Origin: Hyaloscypha bicolor E
Taxonomy: Eukaryota > Ascomycota > Leotiomycetes > Helotiales > Hyaloscyphaceae
NCBI RefSeq assembly: GCF_002865645.1
Contig: NW_020194685.1
Span: forward strand, 1,502,807 to 1,566,806
DNA length: 64,000 nt
Direction of reading: 5' to 3'
Under the pieces are notes generated by a model, which saw nothing but the letters and a program-made list of their open reading frames with translations, made no database searches and had not been told where the DNA came from. Shown piece after piece: positions 1-12,300 of this stretch (positions within the stretch are counted from its first letter, which is position 1; the number at the start of each line of letters is the position of its first letter). Both the position numbers and the translations under genes were made by a program.

Positions 1-174
1 AAGGTATCACAGACAATTGTCAAAATCAAGCGTTCTTCATTTTTGAAATCACTTATGCTGCTTTACTCGCTACTTCATTACTCCGTACCCAACAAAGCAC
101 ACCATGCACAAATCATCTAACACCAAACTCCCTCGCCACAAAAGATTCCTCAACTCTGCCGGTTCCCACCACCC

Positions 175-1838
175 TCACCTCGTCTCAACAACCTCCAAAT
201 GCCTCAAATACCTCGTCCCCTTCCTCAACCTCGGCCCCCACTTCCAAAACGCCCACGGAATCGGAATCAAAGCCACAGCAATGAAGCCCAACACGCTCGT
301 GGCCCACGCAAAGCCCAGCCGATCAATCATCTGCGCGGTGAAGAGAGGAAAGCTGGACGAGATGGTGAAGCGTATGAAGGTTGTGGCGGCGAGGACGGAG
401 GCACCGTAGTGGATTGTGTAGACGTCATTGTTGTAAATTGGGAGGCAGAGCTGTGTTTGTTAGGACGAGAGTTGGAAAGGGACGGTCGGAAGGGAGAGGG
501 GAGGGAAATACCATGGTCAGGACGTTGGAGAAGCCGAAAAGAGCGCCTGAGAGGATAGGCACGATAGAATGGATTTCCTTCCTGCCGGACCAGGCGAGCC
601 TCTTCACGTTAGTATCCTTCCCTCATGCATCGGTCAAGAAGAGCAGAGCTTACCAGAACAATGAGACGGGAAGAGTGATGCTTCCCAACATGGCAGGGTA
701 CAACCGCTTCTCTGGTGCCACCGTCTTTCCCAACCTCAACGCCTCTGCCCTTGCTTTCTGGTACAGAAGTTTATCAAAAAGAGCCACAACTGGAACGGCG
801 AGAAAAGCCCCGACAACCAACGGACCAAACGCCATCCCGACCTTGAACTGGCTAAAGCCGTACACTCTTTCGAAGAGAAGTGCGTACCCAACATAATATG
901 CCATGATGACAGACTGTGCGACAGCCAGCATGAGGCCGGTTGGGAAGATGATCGGCTCGACAAACATCATGTGCAACGGCCTTCCAATAGCTGTCAGGAA
1001 AATAGATGCATTTGTCCCCCGTGACGGCAACGCCTGTCCCATTTTCTTCGCGCGAGCACGAATGATCTGTGGATGATACGTCTCCGGAAGCAGAAAGCTG
1101 CAAACGGTCGTTATGCCAACGAGGATAGCAGCAACCCAGAAAGTCCAGCGCCAAGAATGGTGCTCAATGATCGCAGCGCTGGCCATAGGACCTATCTGCG
1201 TGGCCAAGATGACGAACAGGACGAAGAAGACTGCGAAAGTGGTTCCCGTTTTTTCGAGGCTGAGATCCCAGAGGTCGTTGAGGACGCCGACTCCAACAGT
1301 GAGACAAGGACCGCTGAAAAGACCGGCCAGAGTGCGAGCCACAGCGAGCGTAGCAAAGTTCTGAGAGCACCCGCCGACGATGGTGAAGATTAGGGCAATG
1401 GGGAGGGTGACTTGGAAGACGATTCTTCGGCCGTAGATCTCGCAGGCCGCGGTTGCGATGAGGGCGCCGATTCCGAGACCGCAAGCGTAGAGTGAGATGG
1501 GGGAGATGGCTAGTGTGGTGGTGATGTGGAACTGCCGTTGGATTCCAGGAATTGCTCCTATGTAGATGGGGGTTCCGATGGTGCTGGGCGTATTGTCAAT
1601 CAGTATTGGTGAAGTGTTGATGGTAGGCTTACGTGACGAAGGTGGACATCAGAGCGAAAAGACCAATAGAAACCTTTTTCTTTTGGGACCATGATCGCGG
1701 GTTGTCTGTATCATCTGCACTCAACTCTAGAGGTTGCTGTCGAGAAACGGCAACTATTTCATGGGGTTTTGAAGTAGGTTGCTTGTCTTGAAAGGAACCA
1801 GTTTCCAACGAGGATGGTGTGTACGATTCCGCGGCCAT
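175..1838 (-). CDS. MFS transporter, DHA1 (drug/polyamine:H+ antiporter) type
   Basis: Four exons can be joined: 1838-1633, 1583-654, 599-512 and 450-175, with canonical GT-AG introns of 49, 54 and 61 nt. The spliced length is 1500 nt (499 aa). The start is the first ATG of exon 1, giving an about 50-residue hydrophilic N-tail before the first membrane helix (NPRSWSQKKK then VSIGLFALMS). DHA1 landmarks are visible: the loop-2 motif region CEIYGRR, then ARTLAGLFSGP, HHSWRWTFWVAA, LLPETYHP, and a typical C-terminal WAFWKWGPRLRK. The protein should be a 12-helix plasma-membrane exporter of small molecules. The substrate cannot be told from sequence. It resembles fungal TPO/caffeine-resistance-like carriers. 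No frame damage is seen, so it looks functional. The nearest downstream feature on this strand lies outside the window. Confidence 0.88.
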
Positions 1839-2105
1839 TTCCGAGGGATAGATCGAGGCTCCGACTCTGCTTCAAAATGACAAAGAATTGGAATACTAAG
1901 AAATCCCGAGTTTTCGAGGACAATTTCAGAGTGATATGGTTTGTGAGAGAGTTCACTTGGACCGGAAGGAAATATAAGGAAGTGAAAAGCTATCTCCGCA
2001 CCCTCCAGCACCTGCCCCCAAAGCGGATGCGACACCGTGCTCCGTGTCATTTCCATACTTACAACGAGGTCCAATGCAAGGCGGAGATCGTCATTGAAAT
2101 TCACG

Positions 2106-2538
2106 GGCTTACCTCCCATCAGTTACCACTGGTGGTTCGTGAAAGCGACTGGGCCACACTACGAGTAGCGACTGGGCCAAATCAGGTGCACACTATTTGA
2201 AGGGCTCACTAGCAACTGCCCAAACACTTTTGCCCCTGTTAGAATACCAAAATTTTGAGATTTTTTCAAAGTGCTCAGAAAATTCTGAGAAGTTTACAGA
2301 TTGCGAAGAACACTCTAGCAAGCCCGGATGTAATATTAGTTTCTTGAAATTGTGATATTATGATCGTCAAATATGGTTTTGAACGGTTGAGTGGTGTAGG
2401 CGTTTCGCTACTAAACCCTTCAAATAATTTGCACGTGATTTTGCCCAGTCGCTACTCGTAGTGTGGCCCAGTCGCTTTCACGAACCGCCAGCAGTAACTA
2501 ACTGGTGGGGGTAATTTACGAACGGGTAGGCTGGTTTG
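2106..2538. repeat. Foldback repeat: inverted pair of about 110-130 bp arms
   Basis: The arm at 2106-2216 is the near reverse complement of the arm at 2404-2538. Both contain two direct copies of AGCGACTGGGCC flanking CACTACGAGT, the segment GGTTCGTGAAAGC, and TTTGAAGGG at the inner end. The spacer of about 187 bp has no coding potential. The left arm lacks about 10 bp next to GGCTTACC that the right arm and a third copy at 3250-3346 keep. It looks like a MITE or foldback element, but no clear target-site duplication was found, so the superfamily is unknown. Confidence 0.7.
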
Positions 2539-3249
2539 ATTTGCTGTTGCAGCAGCCATTCGGAATCCTGAGGCAGAAGCAAATAACGGTCAACGGTTGA
2601 ATGGCACATCCTGCAATGACAGGTAAGGAAAGATGCAGCTCGCCGGACAGTTCGAAATCAAACGCCCTGGAAGATCCTCAAATCTCTATTGGGTAACTGC
2701 TTTAGTGGACAACTGGGCCTTGTAAGCCACGCGAGAGGTGCATAGTATGGAGGCTCATGCACCCTCGCCTTGGGCCTGACGAGAGAAGAGTCAGGTAGCC
2801 TACTTTAGTACTGGCAGTCTGGCAAGTGAGGGAATGGCTGAAGACAGCCTACTGTATGAAGTAGACAGGGGATATCCATATTTAGCGAGACGCCTCCACA
2901 AGAGTGCGGGGGGCTAGGGAGAATTTCACGCGAATTGGTTCCCGCACCACCCCCACCTCTCAACCTCCTCAAATCTTTGGTCGTCGTCCGCTGTTAAGCC
3001 TTGGTTGGACTGATTGTCGGGCCATTTACCGCCAAAATGTTTGCACTATCGTGGATTTCGAATCAAGGCAACCTTGAGGGAAACTTGGTGACAATGCTGA
3101 CAAGACATGAGGGGGTCCAGAGAGGAAGGTAGCCCAGCTGGCTTGCTTGGCGTCTCCACCTAGCCTGTTGCAGGGGGTTTGAAAGGTTGTTTTAGCGTAG
3201 CTAGCCAGTGATGCCTGAAACCCACTTCTTTTTCAGAATGTTCAAAGTT
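2539..3249. other. Spacer between foldback repeat arms, no gene recognised
   Basis: No sustained open frame on either strand. The stretch is rich in short GC palindromes and lies between two arms of the same repeat family (2404-2538 and 3250-3346) that face each other, so it may be the interior of a larger non-autonomous element. I looked for rRNA, snRNA, RNase P and group I intron signatures and could not establish any. Confidence 0.35.
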
Positions 3250-3346
3250 CAAACCGGCTACCCGTTCGTAACTCCCACCAGTTACTACTGGTGGTTCGCG
3301 AAAGTGACTGGGCCATACTAGCGACTGTGCCAAGTATTTCACATAG
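3250..3346. repeat. Third copy of the foldback arm
   Basis: The copy reads in the opposite sense to the arm at 2404-2538. It shares CGAACGGGTAG with the flanking GGTTTGA, the GGTTCGCGAAAG block, and a degenerate GACTGGGCC/GCGACTG pair. At 3275-3294 it contains a 20-base hairpin (CCACCAGT-tact-ACTGGTGG) that is degenerate in the other two copies. This copy appears best preserved at its outer end. Confidence 0.65.
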
Positions 3347-5854
3347 TAAATTTGTATAGGAGGTAAAGGGGGCGGACGCATCGGATTGGACTCATGTAAG
3401 GTGATCATATGTCGCTGTGCTGTTGCCATAGAGGCTTTTACGCCTAAAAGTTTAGCAGATAGGGTTTGCACGTGCTTTCACTATAGCAACACCTGTCTCC
3501 AACATATAGCTGCATGTACAGGAGTTCAATCCGATGTGTCCACCCCCTTTACTCCTCAGAATCGAAGCACATTTTGAGGTGCTGTCCTGTGCAGGCGAAT
3601 TTTCAAAGCTGCTCTGTAGCGCGGATACTTTATGACGCGCCTCTGAAGTGCATGTTGAGATTGACGATTTATTCAGCTTCTTGCGGACAGCAAGGCGGGA
3701 ACTGAGCCACCGAACCCTACAAAAGCTGCACAACTTCTGCTGTCTCAAGCCCTATGCCGAGGCGAGCTTCGGACCACACAGTATGCATATTGTAAAAGCG
3801 TTGATGAGACATGGAACTTCCTTCTCCTAAAGAGTATTGAGAGCAAATCACTTCTCACCAGACCCATGAATTGCACCTTTTAACCGATCTCCACCCCAGC
3901 CAGACAAGCTGATTTCAGCTACTTTAGGACTGGAATATAGAGCATTTCAAGCAAGAAACAAAGCACGAACAGCGGAGTTCGGTACGCGACCTCACGGCCA
4001 CTGCAACTCCACACCGTGGGGTTGAAACTGTGTGAGGAAGCTGAGCCACATGGGTGTCATACCCTCGGGATCTGTCATCCGATAGAACCTCCAGGCACTG
4101 CCAACATTGCTGGCCGTATACATAACTCCAGCACTTCCACCGAGTAGCGACTAACAACTGAGGTCAATTTTACCCCGGAGATTTTGGCGGTGTACAGTTG
4201 AGGCACACCAGCAGGCCAATAGCCATCTCTAGTTTGAAATGATCCAATTGCAAGATTGCCACAAGACGCCTTCTTTTTCCAAACACGAAAAACAAGAACC
4301 CGTATGAATTCGCGGCGGTCTCTCAAAGCTTTGCTACTACAGTTGACTTCCTGGAGCTATGAGTGGGACGCACAACGTCTTTCTTGAGGCAGGACAGAGC
4401 TCTCCAAGCCTCCCCTTTGGGTGGCTTCCTCGTAGAGAACTGAAGACCAGGAGACACGGAAAGGGAGTCGAGGAACAAATTTGTGAGACGGCTTTCGTTA
4501 CGCTGACTTGCGCGGAAAGTCCGTTGACCCCGCACAAGAGCGTTCTTAACCTGCGGAATCGGCAGGTGCAAACCAACTCTCAATCGAGCACGCCTTTTTG
4601 GGGAAGCTCGTAGCCTTGACAGCAGCCACAACAGAATCAATCCAAGTATTATACGTCCTTCAAATGGCGGCTTCAATTCGAATCCAGAGCGCGTCACCCT
4701 TCTCCCCTGGCTGAGTCAACGCGTACTTACTCAACCAAAACAATACAGCAACGCAAAACCAGAGCCTTGACTGAAAGCGCTTGTCCTCAGAGCCTTTCGA
4801 TATGATTAATTCAGAGCCCGAGGAATAGAAAGTTGGACAGAAATGCAGGGAGGAAAGGAGAAAGAAGAAATCTTCCACGGTGGCTTTATTTCAGTGGCAT
4901 GTCAAGCGCGCCACCGGAGCCGAAGCTGGGCAAATTTTATTCCGACCTCCATCCTTCCCGTTCATCTTCAAGATTTATTATATCTTCAGACACACTGCCC
5001 ACGAACTATTCGGACCGCCTGCCGAAGTTGGCAGGGAGTGTTCGTGATCTGCGATGTTCGAAGTTCCTGCTGGTGATTGCACCATGGATCCGGTTCCGTT
5101 CTGGCCATCTTTCAGCAGATGCACAATCAGGAGGCCCAGCCTACGAGTCCTTCCACATTGCTTTAACGCTCTGTGTCCGATATTTGATGGCAAGAGCCAT
5201 TTGTTTTGCTTCTTGGAAGATTAGTCTTACTTTTTGAGGCTTCGATTGTTTCGAAGATCCTGTCCTTGCCTTTCAATTTTCCCTGCTGCGATCAATGGGT
5301 TACACCGTTGGTCCACGTTAGATTCTCACCATGAAAGAAACACTAAGTGGCCTTAGTTTTGGGAGAGATTTATGTGCAGGTCGATCACGTCTAGCTAGGC
5401 AGTGTACTGCCACACGCAGTCTGACTCCGTCGACAATGCAGAAGATGTGGGCAAGCCAAGGAAAAAGCAAGGAGAAAAGAGAACCAAGCAGCAAGCAGCG
5501 CAAGAAAAGCAAGAATCACCGATGTCTGACGTTGAGGCTCGATGTCAAAAGAAACATTGGAAAAGAAATCCCTCCATCAACCAATCATCCAGAAAGTAGT
5601 AAAATTTCGCTTCCGGCGAACCTCGCTCCAAAACCATCCATCTAAAGCGAGACCAGGATCCAAACATCCTATGGCTTACTTTGCAGAAACTCCTTCAAAA
5701 TATAGCCAGCTCGCAGGCATCTTTTCCCTTTCAGACCCTTATGTTGTTGGCGAGGATGTGTAATTTGGTCCATGGGCGCTTCGCCCCGCGCAACAGATGT
5801 GATGCAATCATCAGCAGCCACCACTGCTACTGGCCGTGTCTCTGGCTGATTGAC
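3347..5854. other. Gene-poor region, nothing convincing
   Basis: Only short ORFs without recognisable domains occur here. The longest is 134 aa on the plus strand at 4833-5237; it has no family resemblance and no plausible extension by splicing. Scattered coding-like pieces could be relics, but I cannot identify a parent gene. Confidence 0.4.
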
Positions 5855-7398
5855 TCAGTTGCCATCCTCTCCACCGGTATCATCGCCGTCCTCGTAGTAG
5901 GAGTTCTCACTCTGATTCAATTCATCTTCCTCGACGGGTTGAGCAGGGGCATTGCCGTCAATGAGGCTCAAGCCCATTGTGATGCCCGCCATTTTCAAGG
6001 TAGGGAATTCCAGTCCAGCGCTCAGCGAAGGATCTTCTCTCAAGCGCCTGACTCGTTCCTTGTCGCCCTCAGAAAATGCACACTGGATTTTGCTCGTGGC
6101 AAATCTCCCATACTGCCTCCGCCTCGCCTTCCCAAGATGCAAGAGCCAGTCAACGATGTCTCCATAGTCTTTACTCCGACTACTGAATGTTGGCCCATTG
6201 TAAGGGTGGTAGATTCTCTTTAGAAATTCGTTCACAATCAAGGGATTCACCCCTACTTTAAAATCGCCCTTTCTGTCGCCGGTCGTGTTGATCAGTGTTC
6301 CTTTGATAGCTTTTAAGCCTCTAATGTTTTTGCGCGTGACCATAAACTCAAATGAGGCAGCGTAGCCTCTTGGATTCGTTCTCCAATCTTCGTCGAAGAA
6401 GAAGTCTGATAAATCGAACCTCGCCCCTCTTCCTACTCTTCGTGAGAAGCGTTGTGCTCCTCGTGCGCAAGGTCTTCTAGCCCGTTGCGAAGGAGCGAAT
6501 GGGGTATCGGTTGGCAAAACCAGTGATTGGGGTCCAACGGTGGTAGTAGGAAGTTGTCGTGGGTTTCCTAGAGCAGCCTTTCCGATATGGCTATCTTGGC
6601 GGTTACCCGTATCATATGTGCACACACACCGCACGAGATCACCCAACTCCTGGATACGCTCACGTACGAGACCTACGTCTGAGGGTGGTTGAGAGCCAAT
6701 TAGAGGGGGAGGAGCGGGAAGCACGTAACTCGTACTAGCTGCCGCGGAAACCGGGGCGTTCAAAGGATTCTTCTTTGTGTTTTTCGAAGCTCTCTCTTTC
6801 TTATTCGCACCACCCTGTTGAGGTTGTCGTCGAGAGGCGGTTTGAGGGGCAAGGATTGGAGGTGTGTAAGTCATGCTAGCTGCAGCAGAAGCCTGGCCCT
6901 TCAAGGGATTCTTCTTCTTAGTTTTCGGAGCTTTCTCCTCCGTATCTGCACCAATCTGTTGAGACTGTTGTTGAGGGGCGGTTGGAGGGGCATGGGTATC
7001 GGTAGCTTCAGCCGCAGCTTCAGCCAAGGGATTTCTTTGTTGAGCTGTGGCGCCAGTGTTCGATTCCTTTACAGAAAGAGGTTAGATAAAACAATCCTTG
7101 TGTCTTGGAAGGGAAGATATGGACCGCGTAGACTCACATCATGTCTCTTTGTTGGCCTATCTGATCGCGGATTTCCCTGCTTGACTGATATTGCACGCTC
7201 TTTCGCACTTGGGTTAGTTTTCGTCGAATTAACAGCTGAAACAAACTTTAGCTGAATGTCAAAAGTAAAGGCGAGATGGAACTGCTAACTTGTTTGCTGC
7301 CCATCGCCATCCTCCGAATCATCTCCCGTGAGGTCGATAGTCTCAGGACGATATGGAGAGCGATTTGAGTCAGGCGGAGTAAAAGACTGAGAAGCCAT
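5855..7398 (-). CDS. Unknown protein with N-terminal SUMO-interacting-like motif and NPL repeats
   Basis: Three exons fit: 7398-7290, 7235-7138 and 7066-5855, with GT-AG introns of 54 and 71 nt. They give 1419 nt (472 aa). The start is the ATG followed by ASQSFTPPDSN; the frame is open further upstream but has no other ATG. Near the N-terminus is ETIDLTGDDSED, a hydrophobic core followed by acidic residues as in SUMO-interacting motifs. A three-fold imperfect repeat follows, each copy holding (K/R)NPL, an alanine-rich stretch and a proline-rich end. The C-terminal half looks globular (WRTNPRGYAASFEFMVTRKN, then KAIKGTLINTTGDRKGDFKV) and ends in a very acidic tail. I do not recognise the globular part. 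The gene next upstream on this strand (9129-9664) has a similar short acidic first exon. Confidence 0.65.
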
Positions 7399-9128
7399 GT
7401 CGACAATTATTCTTTGACAACAGGCGGGGAGGCCCGAGCTCAAGAGATTCAGGGGCAACTCAGGGGGTGGGTCTCGTGATGACGCCAACCCAATGTCGTG
7501 CAAAAGAAAATTAGAAGTAAGTGGAATAGGTGCAAGGAGGAAGAAGCGTAAAGGTAACCAAAGATCCAGGAGATCTAAGGCCAGATGGTGATTGTCTGGA
7601 GTTGAAGAAAAGTCACGAGGGAACAGGTCAGCAGACTAGTTTAAATAGAGCTTTGGGCTAGCTCTGACAGCCTAGTCTGAGGCTGGCCAAAAATTTACAG
7701 CTTGGAGCCAAGGTGAATTTACAGTAAATTTACAGTGGGGACCAGCATCACTGCTGCGAGGGATAGCATGAGACCCCCAGCCTTGGTCTCGAGTTCTTCA
7801 ACGGCTCAAAATCAGCAAGTGAACCTACGCGGAAATATTACGCTAAAAGGACTCGAATTTAGCAAGCTAAAGCCGTCAAGTCTGAAGTGAGATGGTTATG
7901 TAGACACCGTATCCGTCGACACCACCAAAGAAAGGAACAAGGAGAAAGACGCTTCGCTGATTAGGGGAATCCGCACATGTATTCAAGAGGAAGACAGGAA
8001 AACGGTACTCAGAAGTTGTTGGAAGTATCTCGCCCCCATAGCCTTCTCCACACATCCACACATATCTCCCTGTATCACGTCTTCATTTCCTTGCACAAAC
8101 GCTGAAGAGACTCATATTCTGCATCCCAAGCCCTAAAGTCACTTCATTAGAGGCGGAGAGTTCGAGAGGCTTTGATAGCAAGAAGCTCGACCTGCACCCC
8201 ACAAGTTTGGTGTGACACTACCAGAATCAAGATTTATTATCTGAGCCGAAACGTGCAAAAGAATAGGTAGAGAAAGGCGGTGGATGCAGTAATATGCAGG
8301 CACCCAAAGACTTCTGCAAGCTGAGTCTAGATGGTTGCTGAAGGAAGGTCTGGAGGTTGGTTAGTTGACCAAAATTTGTAGCCCTGACCTGTCTAGCTCA
8401 GACAGCCAGCCCACTTTGCAATGGAAATTAATGAGTTTCAAGCTTGATAAATTTGAATCAAATTTTTAATAGCTTAGCTGCTTGCACCAAGGATTGGGAA
8501 GAGCGCATCTTAGCATGTAATTCACTTTCTATTCAAGGAACTGCTATTACCACAAGTTCCAGTCGAGGGCAAATCATGCAGCAATATAGTCCGATCTCTT
8601 AATGCAGAGATTTGGAAGAATCGATTGTAAGTTTAGCTCAATGGAAAGAACAGAACCGCGAGGAACAGCCCAAGCAGTCGAAAATCCAAGAATCATGTCC
8701 CCAATTGCGAAATTCTGCCTTCTGCCTCGAAACCTATGCGAACAGCATGCTAGAGCTCCAAGAATCCATGGCAACCCCCAGTGTGCCCTCAACAGCCCAT
8801 CGAGTATGACCAAAGTATTCGCAGTCGAGAAACCATGACAGATTCGCAAAATTTGTAGAGCCTTTTTCTCAGAGAGCAATTGTAGAAGCCTAAGAGCCAC
8901 AATGGTTTATAAGAGTGTAAGGAGTGACAGGAAGCTCGGCAACTATTCCCAAGGACGAGGAACGATAGGAGCGGGAGGCTAGGAGAAGTTAGCTATCTGC
9001 CACCCTCGATCCCTGAAAGGTCAATCCTACATCGCAGAAGTTGACTCGTCGCTGAACGCGACGGTTGCCATCAAGGTAGCAGCCACGACTCGCAAGTCTG
9101 CGTCTACTAAACCAGTCCTATGGGAACG
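7399..9128. other. Intergenic, one short coding-like stretch
   Basis: Promoter side of the preceding minus-strand gene. Three AATTTACAG repeats occur at about 7692-7730. A plus-strand frame at about 8612-8809 reads like coding sequence (EESIVSLAQWKEQNREEQ), but it has no convincing start, splice partner or family and may be a relic. Nothing else was identified. Confidence 0.35.
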
Positions 9129-9664
9129 TTAGACGCTTGGGCCAATTTGATGAGTCCAGGGACCTCTTGCCTTGACTATATCCACATCAGCGCGAGTTTG
9201 TGAAGCAATTTCCACATACTCGATACGCCATTGGTATCGATCTTTCTCGAAATGCTCCTCCAGGGCATTTTCCTGTGCGTCAGTGAGGTAACAGGGCCAA
9301 TTCCAGGCAGTGTAAGGGTCGATGGGCGTGGATTGGCGAACTTGGGCTTCATTCGACGCAGATTGGACTTGACATGGAGGTTGGAAGTTGGGCTCTTGTT
9401 GCTCCTGGATATAATCAGAGCCTCATTTCTCTCCTTCGAAATTAATTTCATCCTAGTCCAACTTACATGAGCCTCCTTTATGCCTTTGGCAGCACCCTGC
9501 TGTGTCTTTCTCATCTGGACAACTACTGCAACTCCTAACTTGAACTTAGATTACCTCCGAGGGTGGTGTAAAGCATGGATGAAATGAATACCTGGCTCAA
9601 TGACCCCATCCATCTCCTCCCCATTGCCAGACGTAAGGTCGGTGACACTTGGTGTAGCAGGCAT
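9129..9664 (-). CDS. Small unknown acidic protein, three exons
   Basis: Exons 9664-9592, 9525-9467 and 9404-9129 join through GT-AG introns of 66 and 62 nt to give 408 nt (135 aa). The frame is kept only with the acceptor at 9526/9527; the model is mine and not confirmed. The N-terminus MPATPSVTDLTSGNGEEMDG has a DLT core followed by acidic residues, resembling a SUMO-interacting motif and the start of the protein encoded at 5855-7398. The C-terminal half (DPYTAWNWPCYLTDAQENAL, then EEHFEKDRYQWRIEYVEIAS) is rich in aromatic and charged residues. No known domain was recognised. It is likely lineage-specific. Confidence 0.5.
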
Positions 9665-10629
9665 TGTTGACAGCAGATGACGGGCTAACAACAAGAAGAT
9701 GTGGTGGCGTTAGTGCACAGAGTGTGTAAATCTGTGGAAATTTGTCTTTGAAAAGACGTGGCATTGGTGCTGTTGGAGTGTCGGGTTGTCAAGAGGAAGA
9801 GGATAGCAAGGTCAGCTGACTAACCCCTGAATCTCGCTTCGACGTGTCAACAAAGAGACAACGTGGAGGAACTGAAAGAGATGAATTTTTTCTGTTATTC
9901 TGGGCAAGTTGGTGCAAATAACGCCAAACAACAGAGATAAAGTGGTTGCTTGTGCATGTCATTTCTTTCACTGAGAAAAGCTCCTTACACAACAACCTAC
10001 CCTCCAAAGCCACAATCTGTCGGTCTATGCAGCAGAATATCATGGAATAATTTGATGAATAACATGATCAGGAGCGGGACAGTTTTAAAGCATGTCAGGA
10101 GTAAGAAGCTCAGTGGTATTGGTATCACGGGTCATCAGTTGAGAGGGACCTTGTGGCAAGGTGCAAGGGTAAACATTGCAACGCTGGTGCACGGATAACA
10201 GAGGGCTTTATGCTTGCACTACCTCATTGCACGTGAGACCTCTTCCAAACTGCCATGCGGATGCTGAGATATTTGTCGAAATTGACCGCTTTTTCCATTT
10301 CTGATAGCTAAGACCAACTCCTGCAATGGCTTGCCAAACTCCGAATCACACATCATGCATCTACAGGCTTCCACCAATCACCATTAAGTAGAAAAAGAAT
10401 GGCCTAGCAAGCTTTGGGCCACTAAACACAGACCCAGTGAGACCCTCCTTCTATATACGAGCGCCGAGCAGTGGAATCCATCGAAATCCATACATATTAC
10501 GAACGAAATTCATTAAACATCATGATAGCCAAGGATTCTCTCCCTGTTTCACTCCACCGCTATTTCTTGAAGGCGCAATCCGCTCCATCGCCACAACCAC
10601 CTCCAGACCCCATGCATGTCTTCCCATAC
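9665..10629. other. Intergenic, no gene recognised
   Basis: Only short unrelated frames occur on either strand. No repeat or RNA signature was seen. Confidence 0.4.
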
Positions 10630-11527
10630 TCATATTAATTGCGTTGGGTAGAGGCCAGGCTTGTGGAGCGTCACACCTCCTCTTGTCTCTCGAAGGAAGA
10701 CAGCAATGACAAACAAAAGGTATACATTTGCAAGCTCTTGAATGCCTTCTATCCACCTCCAATCGGTCGTCTCGACAATAAACCCAGCATAGATAGGAGC
10801 AGCGATTGCTCCCAGGATAGCCACATATGGGAAGCAAGCTATAGGGCACAGCTCTATGGTCTGGTCGATAGTTATCACTAGAAGTTTCACTGACTTGGGT
10901 AGTTCCTACATACCCGAAGAGACCTGAGAGGGCTCTCATGACAAGAACAGTTGCAATATCCTTTCCCAATGCCAGCCCGATGATGACAATTACGAAACGC
11001 GCACATGCCCCGACGTAGTAACCATTCGGTCAGCAAGCTCGCAGCTGTTCCCCAAGATATCGGGGTCAGCACACTTCTTCAAAGTATGTTCGGGAGTAGA
11101 ATGTTCCAGGAACTGTTGGATATTGCTATAAACCCCGTACAGAGGAGGGAATAGAGTAATACTCCGAGAAGTTGGGACTTACAAAGGTGCAAGGAAAAGA
11201 GGAGCAAGGGCGCATGCAAAATTGAAGCAGAATAACCCAAGTTGTCCAAGTTCAGTGGATACCACCATACCCTAAAGCCTTCCACCATGCCATCAATTTC
11301 ACTGCTGTATGCTGTTGTTGAAGACCAATGAATAGTGTCATGAGACACAGCAACAAAGTGATGAATGCTTTCCGTGCAACACTCCAATTGAATGGGTTCT
11401 TCTTGCCTCCACCCACGAAATTGAGGAGTATATGTTCTTGACCGTTTCGGTAGATAGCCTCAGTCAGGGTAGAAGTAAGTCGAAGCCGACTTACTTCAAT
11501 GGTCCTTCTGCTCATTGTCCGAGTCAC
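10630..11527 (-). pseudogene. Decayed MFS drug-transporter gene
   Basis: Pieces of a fungal MFS drug exporter appear in order on the minus strand but in different frames. They are NPFNWSVARKAFITLLLCL near the N-terminus, YSSEIDGMVEGFRV, a helix segment LLYSLLCTGFIAI, ALSGLFGYVGTTQ, and the loop segment PIYAGFIVETTDWRWIEGIQ followed by FLRETRGGVTL. Several frameshifts and in-frame stops separate them, and the C-terminal half of the family is absent. It was probably a relative of DHA1 multidrug carriers. It is not functional as it stands. Confidence 0.75.
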
Positions 11528-11928
11528 TCTTATGGAGATCTTTCAGGAATGACCCCTCCACAACCCTTCTTTTCTTCCTCGTTTATCTTTATCTTCTTCC
11601 TGTTTCTTAGAAGGCAAGTCCGGCGAGGAGGAATCCTTCGAAGCTAAAGGTGATAGTGTTGGCTCATGCTTCTCGATCCCCGCTAGGTTTGGTGTTTCTT
11701 GGTTATTAGCCGACATTCAAGAAGGGTTTGGATAGGCTCCAAAGTTTAAGTGAGAGAATTCCATCCCAGAGGGAGACCTCCATGATATTCGAGCATCGTG
11801 AGAACGGCCAGCTTTCAATGGAGCCTCAACATAATAATCCGATCCTTCCTATCGCCGTTTGTCGTCATTGGAGTGAGGGACCGAGATAGGACCGTCGAAA
11901 GAAATTCTCGGTGAAATCCAATTGCTGG

Positions 11929-12300
11929 CTAGAAAATACCGATTTTTCTGATAGCACTTGGATTAAGAGTCAGAACTAGAAATGGACCGTTCCTAGATAA
12001 CGTTGCCGAAGCGCTGACGTCGAAATTGAGGTGCTTCACGAGATCGATCAAAGACTTCCCTTCAGCCTCTCTGAAAGACCCAGAAACAGTTTGGGAATCA
12101 TAAACCCACTTTAGGAGCAAAGTCTATGCAGTACATGGTGTCAATATCGAACTTAGACGTTCACTTTAAGCAAGTGTTTCCTCTAATTACTTGCGTGAAG
12201 AGAGAATTATGTACCAATCTTGGCAGAGGTCCAGTTATTTTCAAGACACCACTGCCGCCGCCATTGCAGAATCTTTGACAAGGGGTACGAGGCGAGCTTT
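11929..12300 (-). other. Coding-like fragment, unidentified
   Basis: A minus-strand frame at 12120-11929 reads like a protein C-terminus (KSLIDLVKHLNFDVSASATL, then NGPFLVLTLNP). A second coding-like piece lies upstream at about 12300-12215 (LQWRRQWCLENNWTSAKIG). I could not join them in one frame with acceptable splice sites, and no family was recognised. It is likely a gene relic. Confidence 0.25.

Noticed and set aside
2540..3240. Stretch rich in short GC palindromes that looked like a structured RNA
   Set aside because: Checked by eye against rRNA, RNase P, SRP, snRNA and group I intron landmarks; none matched in order.
4833..5237. 134-codon plus-strand ORF
   Set aside because: No family, no coding character on inspection, no splice partner.
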